From Balneolaceae bacterium UBA7797 (GTDB lineage Bacteria; Bacteroidota; Rhodothermia; Balneolales; Balneolaceae): a stretch of DNA of 64,000 nt. Each line of letters begins with the position of its first letter. Position 1 is the stretch's first letter. Location: assembly GCA_002480645.1 (NCBI GenBank), contig DLCN01000004.1, positions 3,559-67,558 on the forward strand. Reading direction: 5' to 3'. Both the position numbers and the translations under genes were made by a program. Below, piece by piece: positions 34,711 to 43,326 of the stretch. Under the pieces are notes generated by a model that saw nothing but the letters and a program-made list of their open reading frames with translations, searched no databases and was not told where the DNA came from.

Positions 34711-35890
34711 GACGGATACAATGATTTTAAGACATTCAGAATTCACTTCAGACGAAGCAATTGCTAAAGCTACGGAAAAAGCCTGCGATCTGATGGAGGA
34801 AATTTATTCGAATGGGATGTATCCTAAGATGATCGTACACCGTGCTTATTCCGATCACAATCCCACCATTAAAGGGGAAATGGCTCAACCCAGAGCTTTC
34901 CGATGGTACCTGCGACGCGAGATCAAGCGCCTGCTCGATAAGAATGCCGATATCGAGATCAAGGCTTCGCGGCCGGTGATCCCACTCAATGATCCTAAAC
35001 TGATGGATCATACCGATGAGGAAGAATGGGACTTCACCAAGAAAAAGATGTTCCTGTTTTCGCCGGAACGGGTAGATATCTCTCTGGATCGTTTAAGTCA
35101 TTATACCGGAACCGATCCGGCCGATTTTCAGCGGTATATCCTGTTCACCAATTATGATATGCATGTGGAGGTATTCAAAGAAAAATATCCCGATTGTGTG
35201 AAACCGGCCCGTGAAGGGGTACAGATGCCCGCATACCACTTAAAGCTCGAAAATAACTCCGGTATAACCCTCATAAACATCGGCGTTGGTCCCTCCAATG
35301 CAAAGACCATCACCGACCATGTGGCGGTTCTGCGTCCGGACGCTATGATAATGGTGGGGCATTGCGGTGGCCTGAGAAACCATCAGGAGATCGGGGATTT
35401 TGTATTGGCAAGCAGCTATTTCCGCGACGACAAAGTGCTGGACGAACTCTTCCCGATCGGCAATCCGGTGATACCGAATTATCTGCTCAATCTTTATCTC
35501 AAAGAAGCACTCTCAAGCCATGATCTGGAACATCGTATTGGTACGGTGTTCACTACAGCGAACAGAAACTGGGAATTTTCTGCCAAACAAACGGTTCAAA
35601 AGATCCACCAGAGCCGTAGCCTTGCGGTTGATATGGAATCTTCTACCGTTGCCACCAACGGCTTTCGCTATCGGATTCCACATGCGACACTGCTTTGTGT
35701 AAGTGATAAACCGCTCCATGGAAAACCAAAACTTTCGCAAGCGGCTCAAAGCTTTTATCAAAACTCGAAGGAGCTGCACCTTCAGATCGTGATCGATACC
35801 ATCAAGCTGGTGAAAGCGAACTATCCGAACGGACTTCCAAACTCCAGCATCCGTGCCTTCAACGAACCATTGATGGAAAACAACGACTAA
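34709..35890 (+). CDS. amn: AMP nucleosidase
   Basis: A 393-residue AMP nucleosidase, hydrolysing AMP to adenine and ribose 5-phosphate. The C-terminal half is a nucleoside-phosphorylase-like fold: INIGVGPSNAKTITDH, VGHCGGLRNHQEIGDFVL, VDMESSTVATNGFRY and LLCVSDKPLHGKPKL. The start is ATG at 34709 overlapping the divergent Nudix ATG; ATG at 34721 is an alternative. A functional link with the Nudix neighbour, AMP in and adenine out, is plausible. Confidence 0.93.
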   Translation: MTDTMILRHSEFTSDEAIAKATEKACDLMEEIYSNGMYPKMIVHRAYSDHNPTIKGEMAQPRAFRWYLRREIKRLLDKNADIEIKASRPVIPLNDPKLMDHTDEEEWDFTKKKMFLFSPERVDISLDRLSHYTGTDPADFQRYILFTNYDMHVEVFKEKYPDCVKPAREGVQMPAYHLKLENNSGITLINIGVGPSNAKTITDHVAVLRPDAMIMVGHCGGLRNHQEIGDFVLASSYFRDDKVLDELFPIGNPVIPNYLLNLYLKEALSSHDLEHRIGTVFTTANRNWEFSAKQTVQKIHQSRSLAVDMESSTVATNGFRYRIPHATLLCVSDKPLHGKPKLSQAAQSFYQNSKELHLQIVIDTIKLVKANYPNGLPNSSIRAFNEPLMENND

Positions 35891-36078
35891 AACACGGACC
35901 CTTTCAAAGCGAATCTAGCAGGGTGAAGTTTATGTTCGGCGAAAAGTGTCATTCCTGCGAAAGGAGAATCTGATATTATTATGTCTGAATTTTCCGCTAG
36001 ATAAAAATTATTTATTGTTATTCAATAAAATCTTGTTGCTTTTCAACATTTTGATAGCTTTCTTTGAAGTGAATTCGA

Positions 36079-36732
36079 ATGAATCCTCTTGTTATGAAAT
36101 TCAAAGAAGACTGGTCACTGGCCTATTTCCTGTACTATACTTTTCAGATTTCGGTGGGATTATTAGTTGGTACAGTACTAATTAGTTTAATTTTTAATAC
36201 AATCCTTTTCTTTAAGGGGCAGCAATTGATCATGCTTGATGAAATACCGGTACTTATTCAGACCGAGTATTTCTCTGAAGTACGAGATATAAAAACAGAA
36301 TCATTTCACGTGATGATTCCAGAAACAGTTAAGGCAAATATGCATTTGTCAGGAAATCCAAAAACTAATATTTGGTCTGTTTTGTACTACAGATTGATAA
36401 GTCTTATTCGTCACTTATCGGTGATTATAGCCCTGTTTTTTGGTATGAAACTATTTAAGAACATCGCTGAAGGTGAAAGCTTTAATCGGCAAAATCCTAA
36501 ATATTTATTCATCATAGGTTGGACACTTTTCTTAACCTCTTGCCTATTTATTTTGTTATCCTATTTGCCAACACCACTAATTGGTAGTGTTCCGCTTGAG
36601 AATGGTATGAGAATAAAATCGATCTACTTTTCGGATAATAATTTCATGTTAGGCGGGATAATTAGCATTGTATTCGGATATGTGATCAAAGAAGCCAACC
36701 GCATCCACGAAGAACAAAAACTAACGGTTTGA
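36079..36732 (+). CDS. DUF2975-like membrane protein
   Basis: A 217-residue integral membrane protein with four transmembrane segments (about 12-35, 96-117, 133-157 and 188-207) and the EGESFNRQNPKYL loop typical of DUF2975 proteins near 128. AT-rich compared with neighbours. It is followed 2 bp later by a second, similarly built protein and then by a small XRE regulator, the arrangement of the DUF2975/HTH module. Confidence 0.75.
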   Translation: MNPLVMKFKEDWSLAYFLYYTFQISVGLLVGTVLISLIFNTILFFKGQQLIMLDEIPVLIQTEYFSEVRDIKTESFHVMIPETVKANMHLSGNPKTNIWSVLYYRLISLIRHLSVIIALFFGMKLFKNIAEGESFNRQNPKYLFIIGWTLFLTSCLFILLSYLPTPLIGSVPLENGMRIKSIYFSDNNFMLGGIISIVFGYVIKEANRIHEEQKLTV

Positions 36733-36734
36733 TC

Positions 36735-37361
36735 ATGAATAATTTAAAAAACAGTAACGCTCTGCGATTCAGTTATTTCTTTGTGAATTTTGCCTGGTTT
36801 TCAGCTCTCGCCGGATTAATACTTATTCCTTTACTCACTGTTCTTAGTTTGACTATAGACTCTCAATTCATAGCTCAGGGAAAGATCACTTTTCCCATCA
36901 ATACAGAAGTTATCCTGTTCAGTGCGCAAAACACCGAGCATTTTATGAACGTGGAATCGGCCATGGCTTCTGCCGACCTTAACTATGTGGCAGAACATTA
37001 TACCGGGGCTTTTATCGGATTGTCGGTTTTGGTACTGTTGGCGATGGGAATCATATTCTACGCGGTGAATCTGCTCAGAAATATTCTTCGCCGGTTACGA
37101 ATGGACCAGGTTTTTGTGTCGGAAAATATTATCGCTATAAAAAGGATCGCCATTTCCATTCTGTTACTCAGTCCGGCGGAATGGATCTATCATATGATCC
37201 TAAGCGGCCCTTTCAAAGACTACCTTCAGCAAAATCAGGTTTCGATTGAATTGGGATCCGCCGATTTCGGTTTTCTGGTAACCGGATTATTGATCTACAC
37301 ACTCAGCCTTATATTTGAACGGGGTTTCCAACATTACGAAGAACTTAAATTGACGGTATAG
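36735..37361 (+). CDS. DUF2975-like membrane protein
   Basis: A 208-residue paralogue-like membrane protein with four segments (about 15-40, 90-112, 136-154 and 175-200) and a matching loop RRLRMDQVFVSENIIAIKRIAI. ATG at 36735 is chosen. It is placed between the first DUF2975 protein and the HTH gene, with 2-bp gaps on each side, so the three are one operon. Confidence 0.75.
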   Translation: MNNLKNSNALRFSYFFVNFAWFSALAGLILIPLLTVLSLTIDSQFIAQGKITFPINTEVILFSAQNTEHFMNVESAMASADLNYVAEHYTGAFIGLSVLVLLAMGIIFYAVNLLRNILRRLRMDQVFVSENIIAIKRIAISILLLSPAEWIYHMILSGPFKDYLQQNQVSIELGSADFGFLVTGLLIYTLSLIFERGFQHYEELKLTV

Positions 37362-37363
37362 AA

Positions 37364-37570
37364 ATGGCCATTATTGTTAATCTTGATGTGGTGCTGGCCA
37401 AACGGAAGATGAGCCTGACAGAACTTTCGGAAAGAGTGGGAGTAACGATGAGCAATCTTTCCATCCTTAAAACCGGAAAAGCCAAAGCCATTCGATTTTC
37501 CACGCTCGAAGCTATCTGTGAAGCACTCGATTGCCAGCCGGGAGATCTTTTAGAGTTTAGTGAAGACTAA
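37364..37570 (+). CDS. XRE/Cro-type HTH regulator (YozG-like)
   Basis: A 68-residue protein consisting only of a Cro/C1-type helix-turn-helix: VVLAKRKMSLTELSERVG, VTMSNLSILKTGKAKAIRF (recognition helix), then LEAICEALDCQPGDLLEF. This family regularly follows DUF2975 membrane proteins and probably regulates the operon. Confidence 0.88.
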   Translation: MAIIVNLDVVLAKRKMSLTELSERVGVTMSNLSILKTGKAKAIRFSTLEAICEALDCQPGDLLEFSED

Positions 37571-37576
37571 GAAACG

Positions 37577-37683
37577 CTCAACATTCATCAAGGAACACTC
37601 CATATTCAGTATGGTGATCATTCTCAGATTCAAACCTTTTTTAAATGAATATTCCCTGTTGAGTGTTGAGTGTTGAATATTGA
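37577..37683. repeat. ORF-less inverted-repeat element upstream of radC
   Basis: Arms 37577-37608 and about 37646-37683 form an imperfect inverted repeat. The last 13 bases, TGTTGAATATTGA (37671-37683), are identical to the end of the element at 38470-38906 on the other side of radC. No gene lies inside; it looks like a decayed or non-autonomous copy of the same repeat. Confidence 0.5.
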
Positions 37684-37752
37684 AAATAGTTTGTAAGGAG
37701 TAACCGCGGAAATCGTCTTACATGTAAAAAACATGTGTAAAACTATTCCGAT

Positions 37753-38469
37753 ATGAATACTGAAACGTTCTCCGCCGATGATTTCCTGAACAGATCCGTT
37801 AAAGACATGCGACCGGATGAGCAACCCCGTGAAAAGCTCATGAAATACGGCGCTGATTCTCTTTCTGATGCCGAACTCCTGGCTATTCTTCTCAGAACAG
37901 GAACCAAAAAATTGAATGTGATTGAAACGTCTCGTGCTCTGCTCGATCATTTCGGAGGATTGCATCAGCTTTTTCGCAAAGAGTGGAATGAATTGGGTGT
38001 GATTCCGGGCATCGCAAAAGTAAAAGCCATCACACTGGAAGCTGCTTTTGAGTTGGCCCGTCGCATTCAGGTTGCAGGATTGGGGGAAGAAATACAGATC
38101 ACCTCTCCGGATAAAGCGGCTGCTTTTTTCGGACCTAAACTGCGTCATCTCACTAAAGAAAATTTCATTGTCGCTTTTCTGAATAATAAAAAAGTGCTCA
38201 CGGGTTTCCAGAAAATTAGTCATGGAGGAAGCAATGCCACCATCGTTGAACCTGCTGAAGTATTACGTCAGGCGGTGCTCAATCAGGCCAATTCCATCAT
38301 TCTGGTACATAATCATCCATCGGGAAGAGCAGAAGCATCCACGGCCGATATTCAGCTTACCAAACGAATTGCCGAATCCGGAAAGCTCCTAGGTATCCCC
38401 GTCGACGATCACATCATTATAGCAGGGTATGAGTTTGTTTCTCTTCGCAGTGAAAGGCTTTTTCAATAG
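37753..38469 (+). CDS. radC: RadC-family JAB/MPN metallo-domain protein
   Basis: A 238-residue RadC/YicR protein. N-terminal helix-hairpin-helix region (DAELLAILLRTG, GVIPGIAKVKAITLEAAFELARR) and C-terminal JAB1/MPN domain with VHNHPSGRAEAS, the HxHx...D metal motif (residues near 180-193). Despite the old name, its repair role is uncertain. Flanked on both sides by inverted-repeat elements. Confidence 0.93.
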   Translation: MNTETFSADDFLNRSVKDMRPDEQPREKLMKYGADSLSDAELLAILLRTGTKKLNVIETSRALLDHFGGLHQLFRKEWNELGVIPGIAKVKAITLEAAFELARRIQVAGLGEEIQITSPDKAAAFFGPKLRHLTKENFIVAFLNNKKVLTGFQKISHGGSNATIVEPAEVLRQAVLNQANSIILVHNHPSGRAEASTADIQLTKRIAESGKLLGIPVDDHIIIAGYEFVSLRSERLFQ

Positions 38470-38906
38470 TCAATATTCAACAAAGAACATTCAATATTCA
38501 AGTACAATGAAGAATAGAAACTTTGATTTACAGGATAGATTGATAAAATTTTCTCTGCTTATTATGAAGGTGGTTGATAACCTTCCAAAAACATATGCTG
38601 GTCAACATTTCGCCAAGCAGCTGGTCAGGAGCGGTACTTCACCTGCATTTCAATATGGAGAAGCGAAATCAGCAGAATCGAGAAAGGATTTTATACACAA
38701 AGTGAAAATAGGGAAGAAAGAATTAGGTGAAAGTTATATCTGCCTTCAAATAATTAAACAACATCCATTACTTGAATCAGAAATTTTGGATGGCGCTATA
38801 AATGAATGCGATGAACTATCTGCGATATTCCATAAAAGCATTGCTACCGCACGAAATAATCTAAATAAAAACAGTTGAGCTTTGAATGTTCTTTGTTGAA
38901 TATTGA
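38470..38906. mobile_element. 437-bp inverted-repeat element carrying a four-helix-bundle gene
   Basis: Bases 38470-38494 and 38882-38906 are a perfect 25-bp inverted repeat, starting one base after the radC stop codon and ending 69 bp before argS. They enclose the complete IVP-like gene at 38507-38878. The same 13-base terminus occurs in the element at 37577. Similar units are known as intervening sequences in 23S rRNA (IVP/S23 family), so this is likely a mobile or retro-type element moved to an intergenic site. No target duplication was evident. Confidence 0.65.
38507..38878 (+). CDS. Four-helix-bundle protein (S23/IVP family)
   Basis: A 123-residue all-helical protein of the S23 / 23S rRNA intervening-sequence (TIGR02436) family, related to Avd of diversity-generating retroelements. 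Pattern: DLQDRLIKFSLLIMKVVDNLPKT, HFAKQLVRSGTSPAFQYGEAKS (hallmark LVRSGTS..N/Y-EA), SRKDFIHKVKIGKKELGES, then FHKSIATARNNL. Start at 38507; upstream in-frame sequence belongs to the inverted repeat. A nucleic-acid-binding role is suspected but unproven. Confidence 0.85.
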   Translation: MKNRNFDLQDRLIKFSLLIMKVVDNLPKTYAGQHFAKQLVRSGTSPAFQYGEAKSAESRKDFIHKVKIGKKELGESYICLQIIKQHPLLESEILDGAINECDELSAIFHKSIATARNNLNKNS

Positions 38907-38975
38907 ATGTTGATATTCACCTATTCCTAATTCGTAATTTCTTATCTTTAGTCGAATTTTGAAATTGCACTACGA

Positions 38976-40601
38976 ATGAACGAATATCTCGAAAAGATCA
39001 TCACCAGCTCGCTGGAACAATTTGAATTAGAAGAAACACCGGAAATCCACCTGGAAGCCCCCAAAGTGGAAAGTCACGGCGATGCCTCAACTAACATCGC
39101 AATGATGCTTGCCAAACCGCTTCGTAATAATCCGCGGGCCATCGCTCAGCAACTTGTGGATGGAATGGAATACGATGAGGCAAAAATTTCATCTGTGGAA
39201 ATTGCCGGGCCGGGATTCATCAACTTCCGCTTTGCCGAAGATTATCTGTTTGATGAACTGGACTCCATCATCAAAGCCGGAGAAGAATACGGCAAAACCG
39301 ATGCGCAGAAAGGGAAGAAAGTTCAGATCGAATTCGTAAGTGCCAATCCAACCGGCCCTCTCACTGTTGGACATGGACGAAATGCCGTACTGGGCGATAC
39401 CGTTGCCCGACTCATGGAATGGACCGGCGCGGAAGTTGATCGCGAATATTACTTCAACAATGCAGGTCGACAAATGCGCGTACTGGGACAAAGCGTTCAG
39501 GCCCGATACCTCGAGATTCTTGGGAAAGACCATGAATTCCCCGAAGGCGGTTACGAAGGCGAATACATCCGGGATATCGCGCAGGAATTAGTGGACGAAA
39601 AAGGGGAAGAGCTGGCAGATGCCGATTGGACTCCCTTTAAGGAAAAAGCCGAGAAAGCCATTTTCGCTGACATTGACGGCACGCTGAAGCGCATGAAGAT
39701 CCACATGGATAATCACTTCAACGAGCATAGTTTATACGAAAACGGTGATATTGATTCTGTGGTACAACGACTCCGAGATAAAGGTCTCGTGTACGAAGCG
39801 GATGGCGCCACCTGGTTTAAAACCACCGAGTTTGGCAAAGAAAAGGACACGGTTCTTATAAAAAGTACAGGCGAGCCAACCTACCGCCTGCCCGATATCG
39901 CCTATCATTCCAATAAATTAGATCGAGGTTACGATCTTTGTATCGATGTATTCGGTGCCGATCATATAGCCACCTATCCGGATGTGCTTTCCGGAATCTC
40001 AGCATTGGGTTACAACAAAGAAAAAGTGGATGTGATCATTTATCAGTTTGTAACTATTGTGAAAGACGGTCAGCCGTTTAAAATGAGTACACGAAAAGCG
40101 AATTTCGTTACGCTTGATGAATTGATGGACGAAGTAGGCGCTGATGTGACCCGTTTCTTCTTCCTGATGCGATCTCCTAATACGCACCTCGAATTTGATA
40201 TCGCCCAGGCCAAGGAAGCCGGTGAGAAAAATCCGGTATTCTACCTGCAATATGCTCATGCTCGCATTCATAGTATACTGCGAAAAGCGGAAGAAGAGTA
40301 TTCGTTCTCCGGAGATGTGAAACTGAATCTGCTAAAAGAAGACGCCGAGTCTTCACTCATCAAAACACTGTTCAAGTTTCCGGGAGCCATCCAAAGTGCT
40401 GCAGACGCCCGCGAGCCACACCGGCTCATTAACTTCCTGAATGATGTAGCCTCCGCTTTTACCACTTTCTATCACGATTGTCGCATAATCGGAGTAGATG
40501 AAGAGCTGGCTCAGGCCCGGATCGAGCTTGCTAAAGTCACTGCTCAGGTGTTGAATAACGGACTTAAAATATTGGGAATAACTGCTCCGGAAAGGATGTG
40601 A
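38976..40601 (+). CDS. argS: Arginyl-tRNA synthetase
   Basis: A 541-residue class I synthetase charging tRNA-Arg. The signature AxPNTGPLTVGHGRN-like motif is SANPTGPLTVGHGRNAVLGD (HIGH region near 119-138) and the second is MSTRKANFVTL (KMSKS equivalent near 369-379). N-terminal ArgRS-specific domain (Add-1) and C-terminal DALR anticodon domain (PHRLINFLNDVA) are both present. A TATCTTTAG box at 38943-38951 is a near-consensus promoter. Confidence 0.97.
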   Translation: MNEYLEKIITSSLEQFELEETPEIHLEAPKVESHGDASTNIAMMLAKPLRNNPRAIAQQLVDGMEYDEAKISSVEIAGPGFINFRFAEDYLFDELDSIIKAGEEYGKTDAQKGKKVQIEFVSANPTGPLTVGHGRNAVLGDTVARLMEWTGAEVDREYYFNNAGRQMRVLGQSVQARYLEILGKDHEFPEGGYEGEYIRDIAQELVDEKGEELADADWTPFKEKAEKAIFADIDGTLKRMKIHMDNHFNEHSLYENGDIDSVVQRLRDKGLVYEADGATWFKTTEFGKEKDTVLIKSTGEPTYRLPDIAYHSNKLDRGYDLCIDVFGADHIATYPDVLSGISALGYNKEKVDVIIYQFVTIVKDGQPFKMSTRKANFVTLDELMDEVGADVTRFFFLMRSPNTHLEFDIAQAKEAGEKNPVFYLQYAHARIHSILRKAEEEYSFSGDVKLNLLKEDAESSLIKTLFKFPGAIQSAADAREPHRLINFLNDVASAFTTFYHDCRIIGVDEELAQARIELAKVTAQVLNNGLKILGITAPERM

Positions 40602-41435
40602 TCAATGATCCATCCTTATTTCGCTGGGATTTAATCCTGTTTTAGATCGAACAAATTTGTTCAGGTGACTTTCATCGGTGAATCCGAATTCTGATGCGAT
40701 CTGTTTCATGGAAAGCCGGCTGTATTTCAATCGTTTTTCGATCAGGTCGTATCGATAATCCTGTACAAAAGTACTTAACGATTTACCTGTTTTCTTTTTA
40801 AAGACGATCCCCATATGCCCCGCTGAATATTGGAAGTGTGTACCCATTGCATTCAACGTTAGTTTCTTAGGCTCATAGATATTTTGTTCGATGTAGCTCG
40901 TAAGGTCCTCTTTCCGAACGTCCTTTGCTTGTGACAGCTCCTCTGAATCAATGATCAATCCGGAATTTCTCCAAATCAATAAGATCAGGGACGTAAACAA
41001 CTGGAAGATCACTTGTTGCCTTAATTTATGATCTCCTGAATACTCATTAACTATAGCCTGTAAAAGCTGAATAGCCAATGTTCGGTCACTTTGAATTTGA
41101 AGAAGACTGCCATTATTTCGGTCTGGCAGGGTAAGAAACCGATCCATCCATGTATTCCAGTTTTCCGGAAGGACAGTAAGTGGCTGCTTGCTCACATATG
41201 GTATTGTGAACCTGAGTCTTAAAAAATGGGTTGGCTCATATACTGTAAATGTATTCGAATCACCGGGTCTTGAAAAGAATAGATCTCCGGATTTAAAGGG
41301 AAGTTCAGCGCCTCGTGCCGTATGAATCCCTCGACCCTCACGGATTCCTATAATTTCGTAATAACCAGTCCTTTCATGTGATTTAGGCCAAACCGATACC
41401 CCGAATTCATCTGCAATAATGTCTTTATACTGCAT
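40602..41435 (-). CDS. AraC-family transcriptional regulator
   Basis: A 277-residue AraC/XylS regulator: N-terminal cupin-like ligand domain (RTGYYEIIGIREGRGIH, GDLFFSRPGDSNTF; residues about 20-70) and C-terminal double helix-turn-helix with KLTLNAMGTHFQYSAGHMGIVFKKKTGKSLS and KQIASEFGFTDESHLNKFVRSKTG. It ends exactly next to the argS stop (convergent, no gap). Preceded by a perfect TATCTTTG promoter box at 41473-41480 on the same strand. Target genes unknown. Confidence 0.9.
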   Translation of the reverse strand: MQYKDIIADEFGVSVWPKSHERTGYYEIIGIREGRGIHTARGAELPFKSGDLFFSRPGDSNTFTVYEPTHFLRLRFTIPYVSKQPLTVLPENWNTWMDRFLTLPDRNNGSLLQIQSDRTLAIQLLQAIVNEYSGDHKLRQQVIFQLFTSLILLIWRNSGLIIDSEELSQAKDVRKEDLTSYIEQNIYEPKKLTLNAMGTHFQYSAGHMGIVFKKKTGKSLSTFVQDYRYDLIEKRLKYSRLSMKQIASEFGFTDESHLNKFVRSKTGLNPSEIRMDH

Positions 41436-41472
41436 TCTTATGCTTATCTTTTATACTTACAAGTAACGAAAG

Positions 41473-41480
41473 CAAAGATA
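41473..41480 (-). promoter_or_regulatory. TATCTTTG -7 promoter box
   Basis: Minus-strand TATCTTTG, a perfect TAnnTTTG match, 38 bp upstream of the AraC-family gene start. The -33 partner is not clear. Bases 41436-41676 hold nothing else that I can support. Confidence 0.5.
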
Positions 41481-41676
41481 CAATAAATAGAAAAAGGAGG
41501 CTCAGTTATTCTAAATAGTTTAACTGGTTGACAGGTTTGTTTGATCAGGGTTCAAATACCGAAAAGTATATTCGTTCATGCTTAATCGGTGTTTACAGCA
41601 TGTATACTAACATGTAATTATACAATGATGAGTTATAATAATACAACAGGTAAAAGTATCTGCTCTTGACGATTAT

Positions 41677-42483
41677 CTAATTCGGAACCAGTTTGGTAAA
41701 ACAGACAATTCCACGAACCAGTTGCTGCGATACTTTAAAACCGGCCTGCTCAAACAGTTTATTACTCTCTTTCACCGTCCAGAACTTAATGCCACCTAAT
41801 CCAACCGATTCCTGAAGCAACCGCCCGTACCAGGCATCACTCTTGATCAGATGCATCATAAAAAAAGTGCCGTCCTGTTTAATTACCCTGCGTGCTTCAT
41901 AAAGGACTTTCAATTCTTCTGAAAGTTCATTCAATGTTCCTCCCATCACAAGGCCATCAAAGGTTTTGCTGAAGAATGGAAGGTCCCGGCCATCTGCGCG
42001 AAGGAATACAAGATCTGTTTCATCTGCCTCAGCCTTTAGTCGGGCTTCTTCTAACATTTGGAAAGAAAAATCGAGAGCCACAATATTGGCTTCCTTCCGG
42101 GCGGCTTTCAATGCCCGGGCATATAGTGCAGTTGAGCAGCCAATATCCAGATATTTACCACCGGCTTTAGGAGCGGTCCACTCGATCAACAGTTCATGCT
42201 CCTTTTCAATAGGAAAATCCTCTCCGGATAACATGGATAGAGAGCGTTTTCTCCAAATATCTTCATAAAGGGAGGCGGTTAATTTCCAGTGATTTGAATA
42301 ATTGGCAAGTGTGGTGAATTCGGGCTCTTCCCCCAGCAGATCAATAATATTATTCTTTACCGGGTATTCGTCCCCTTCTTCCGAACAAACAGAACCATTG
42401 AATGGCATGTTCAGATTGGCAATTTCGTCTGGGATGTGGATTCCGGCTCGTTCATTGACCGGTGATCTGAGTTCTAGTTTCAT
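41677..42483 (-). CDS. Class I SAM-dependent methyltransferase with Trm112-like N-terminus
   Basis: A 268-residue methyltransferase. The first 50 residues (SVCSEEGDEYPVKNNIIDLL) resemble a Trm112/Zn-ribbon-like lead without its cysteines; motif I is YLDIGCSTALYARALK (near 109-124), motif II NIVALDFSFQML, motif III FLRADGRDLPFFSKTFDGLVMGGTLNEL. The substrate may be a lipid or quinone (UbiE/MenG-like), unproven. It is the last gene of the dnaN-SAM hydrolase operon, 54 bp apart. Confidence 0.85.
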   Translation of the reverse strand: MKLELRSPVNERAGIHIPDEIANLNMPFNGSVCSEEGDEYPVKNNIIDLLGEEPEFTTLANYSNHWKLTASLYEDIWRKRSLSMLSGEDFPIEKEHELLIEWTAPKAGGKYLDIGCSTALYARALKAARKEANIVALDFSFQMLEEARLKAEADETDLVFLRADGRDLPFFSKTFDGLVMGGTLNELSEELKVLYEARRVIKQDGTFFMMHLIKSDAWYGRLLQESVGLGGIKFWTVKESNKLFEQAGFKVSQQLVRGIVCFTKLVPN

Positions 42484-42537
42484 TGGCTTCTCTTTTGCGT
42501 TGGCACACGCGTACGCTTCAGGGTACTTAGTGTTTCG

Positions 42538-43326
42538 TTACTTCTGCAACACCAGCGATATCTGTGCACCTTTATCAACACTTAACATGCGGGCAGCATT
42601 TCCTTTGTTGATGCCAATTTCAAGCATTCCGGAGCTGCCAATAAAGGCGGCCGGCTCACCGGGCTCTACGTCACCGAACGTATTTACCATATGGTCAATA
42701 ATGGTATTACCGATATAAACCCTCACTTTTCTTCTGCCGGCAGTTTCCTCCAGAAGACTTTCAGAAATATTGGTAATGAGATTTCCGAACCGATCGATAT
42801 GAATGATCCATCCTTGTAAGCCATCTTTATCTCCGATAGGGACCGCCCAGTGGTAGGTTACAAGATCTGAGACCGGATCGCCCAGTTTTTCGGGTGCCAC
42901 TCCCGTACTTAAATGTGCGGCAACCGGGGCAAAGATATCCCGTCCGTGAAAAGTACGGGACCTGATATCCCGCCAGTATTCAGGCTTATTCAGTTTAAAA
43001 GCTTTGTATGGGTACTGATCGTATAAAATGGAAAAGATCCCGTTATCAGGGCCTACAAAGTATTGCCCGTCCATTTCTACAACGATCGGGTTACGGTCTG
43101 TTCCCACTCCGGGGTCAACCACTACTAAGTGAACGGTGCCTTTAGGGTAAAGAAAGGCAGAATTCCGGATCACCCATGCTCCGGCCATGATATCCTGAGG
43201 CGGAATCTCATGAGATACATCCACGAAGCGGGCGTCGGGAGCAATACCCAACATCACCGCTTTCATGGCGCTTACATAGTGGTCCTGTTGGCCGAAATCA
43301 GTAGTAAGGGTGATTATTTGGCTCAT
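42538..43326 (-). CDS. SAM hydroxide adenosyltransferase (DUF62)
   Basis: A 262-residue DUF62 protein of the fluorinase/chlorinase superfamily, which in most bacteria hydrolyses S-adenosylmethionine to adenosine and methionine. Conserved strings: LTTDFGQQDHYVSAMKAVML, SHEIPPQDIMAGAWVI, VVDPGVGTDRNPIVV, DGLVMGG is not part of it; IDRFGNLITNI is. The halide-binding loop of true fluorinase (about 23 extra residues) is absent, so hydrolase activity is more likely. Its ATG overlaps the dnaN stop in TAATG. Confidence 0.92.
   Translation of the reverse strand: MSQIITLTTDFGQQDHYVSAMKAVMLGIAPDARFVDVSHEIPPQDIMAGAWVIRNSAFLYPKGTVHLVVVDPGVGTDRNPIVVEMDGQYFVGPDNGIFSILYDQYPYKAFKLNKPEYWRDIRSRTFHGRDIFAPVAAHLSTGVAPEKLGDPVSDLVTYHWAVPIGDKDGLQGWIIHIDRFGNLITNISESLLEETAGRRKVRVYIGNTIIDHMVNTFGDVEPGEPAAFIGSSGMLEIGINKGNAARMLSVDKGAQISLVLQK

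Noticed and set aside
35946..36185. Small + strand open frame before the first DUF2975 gene.
   Set aside because: It overlaps the DUF2975 start in another frame and has no independent support.
37630..38223. Minus-strand open frame across radC and the upstream repeat.
   Set aside because: Antisense to radC, low-quality composition, no recognisable domain.
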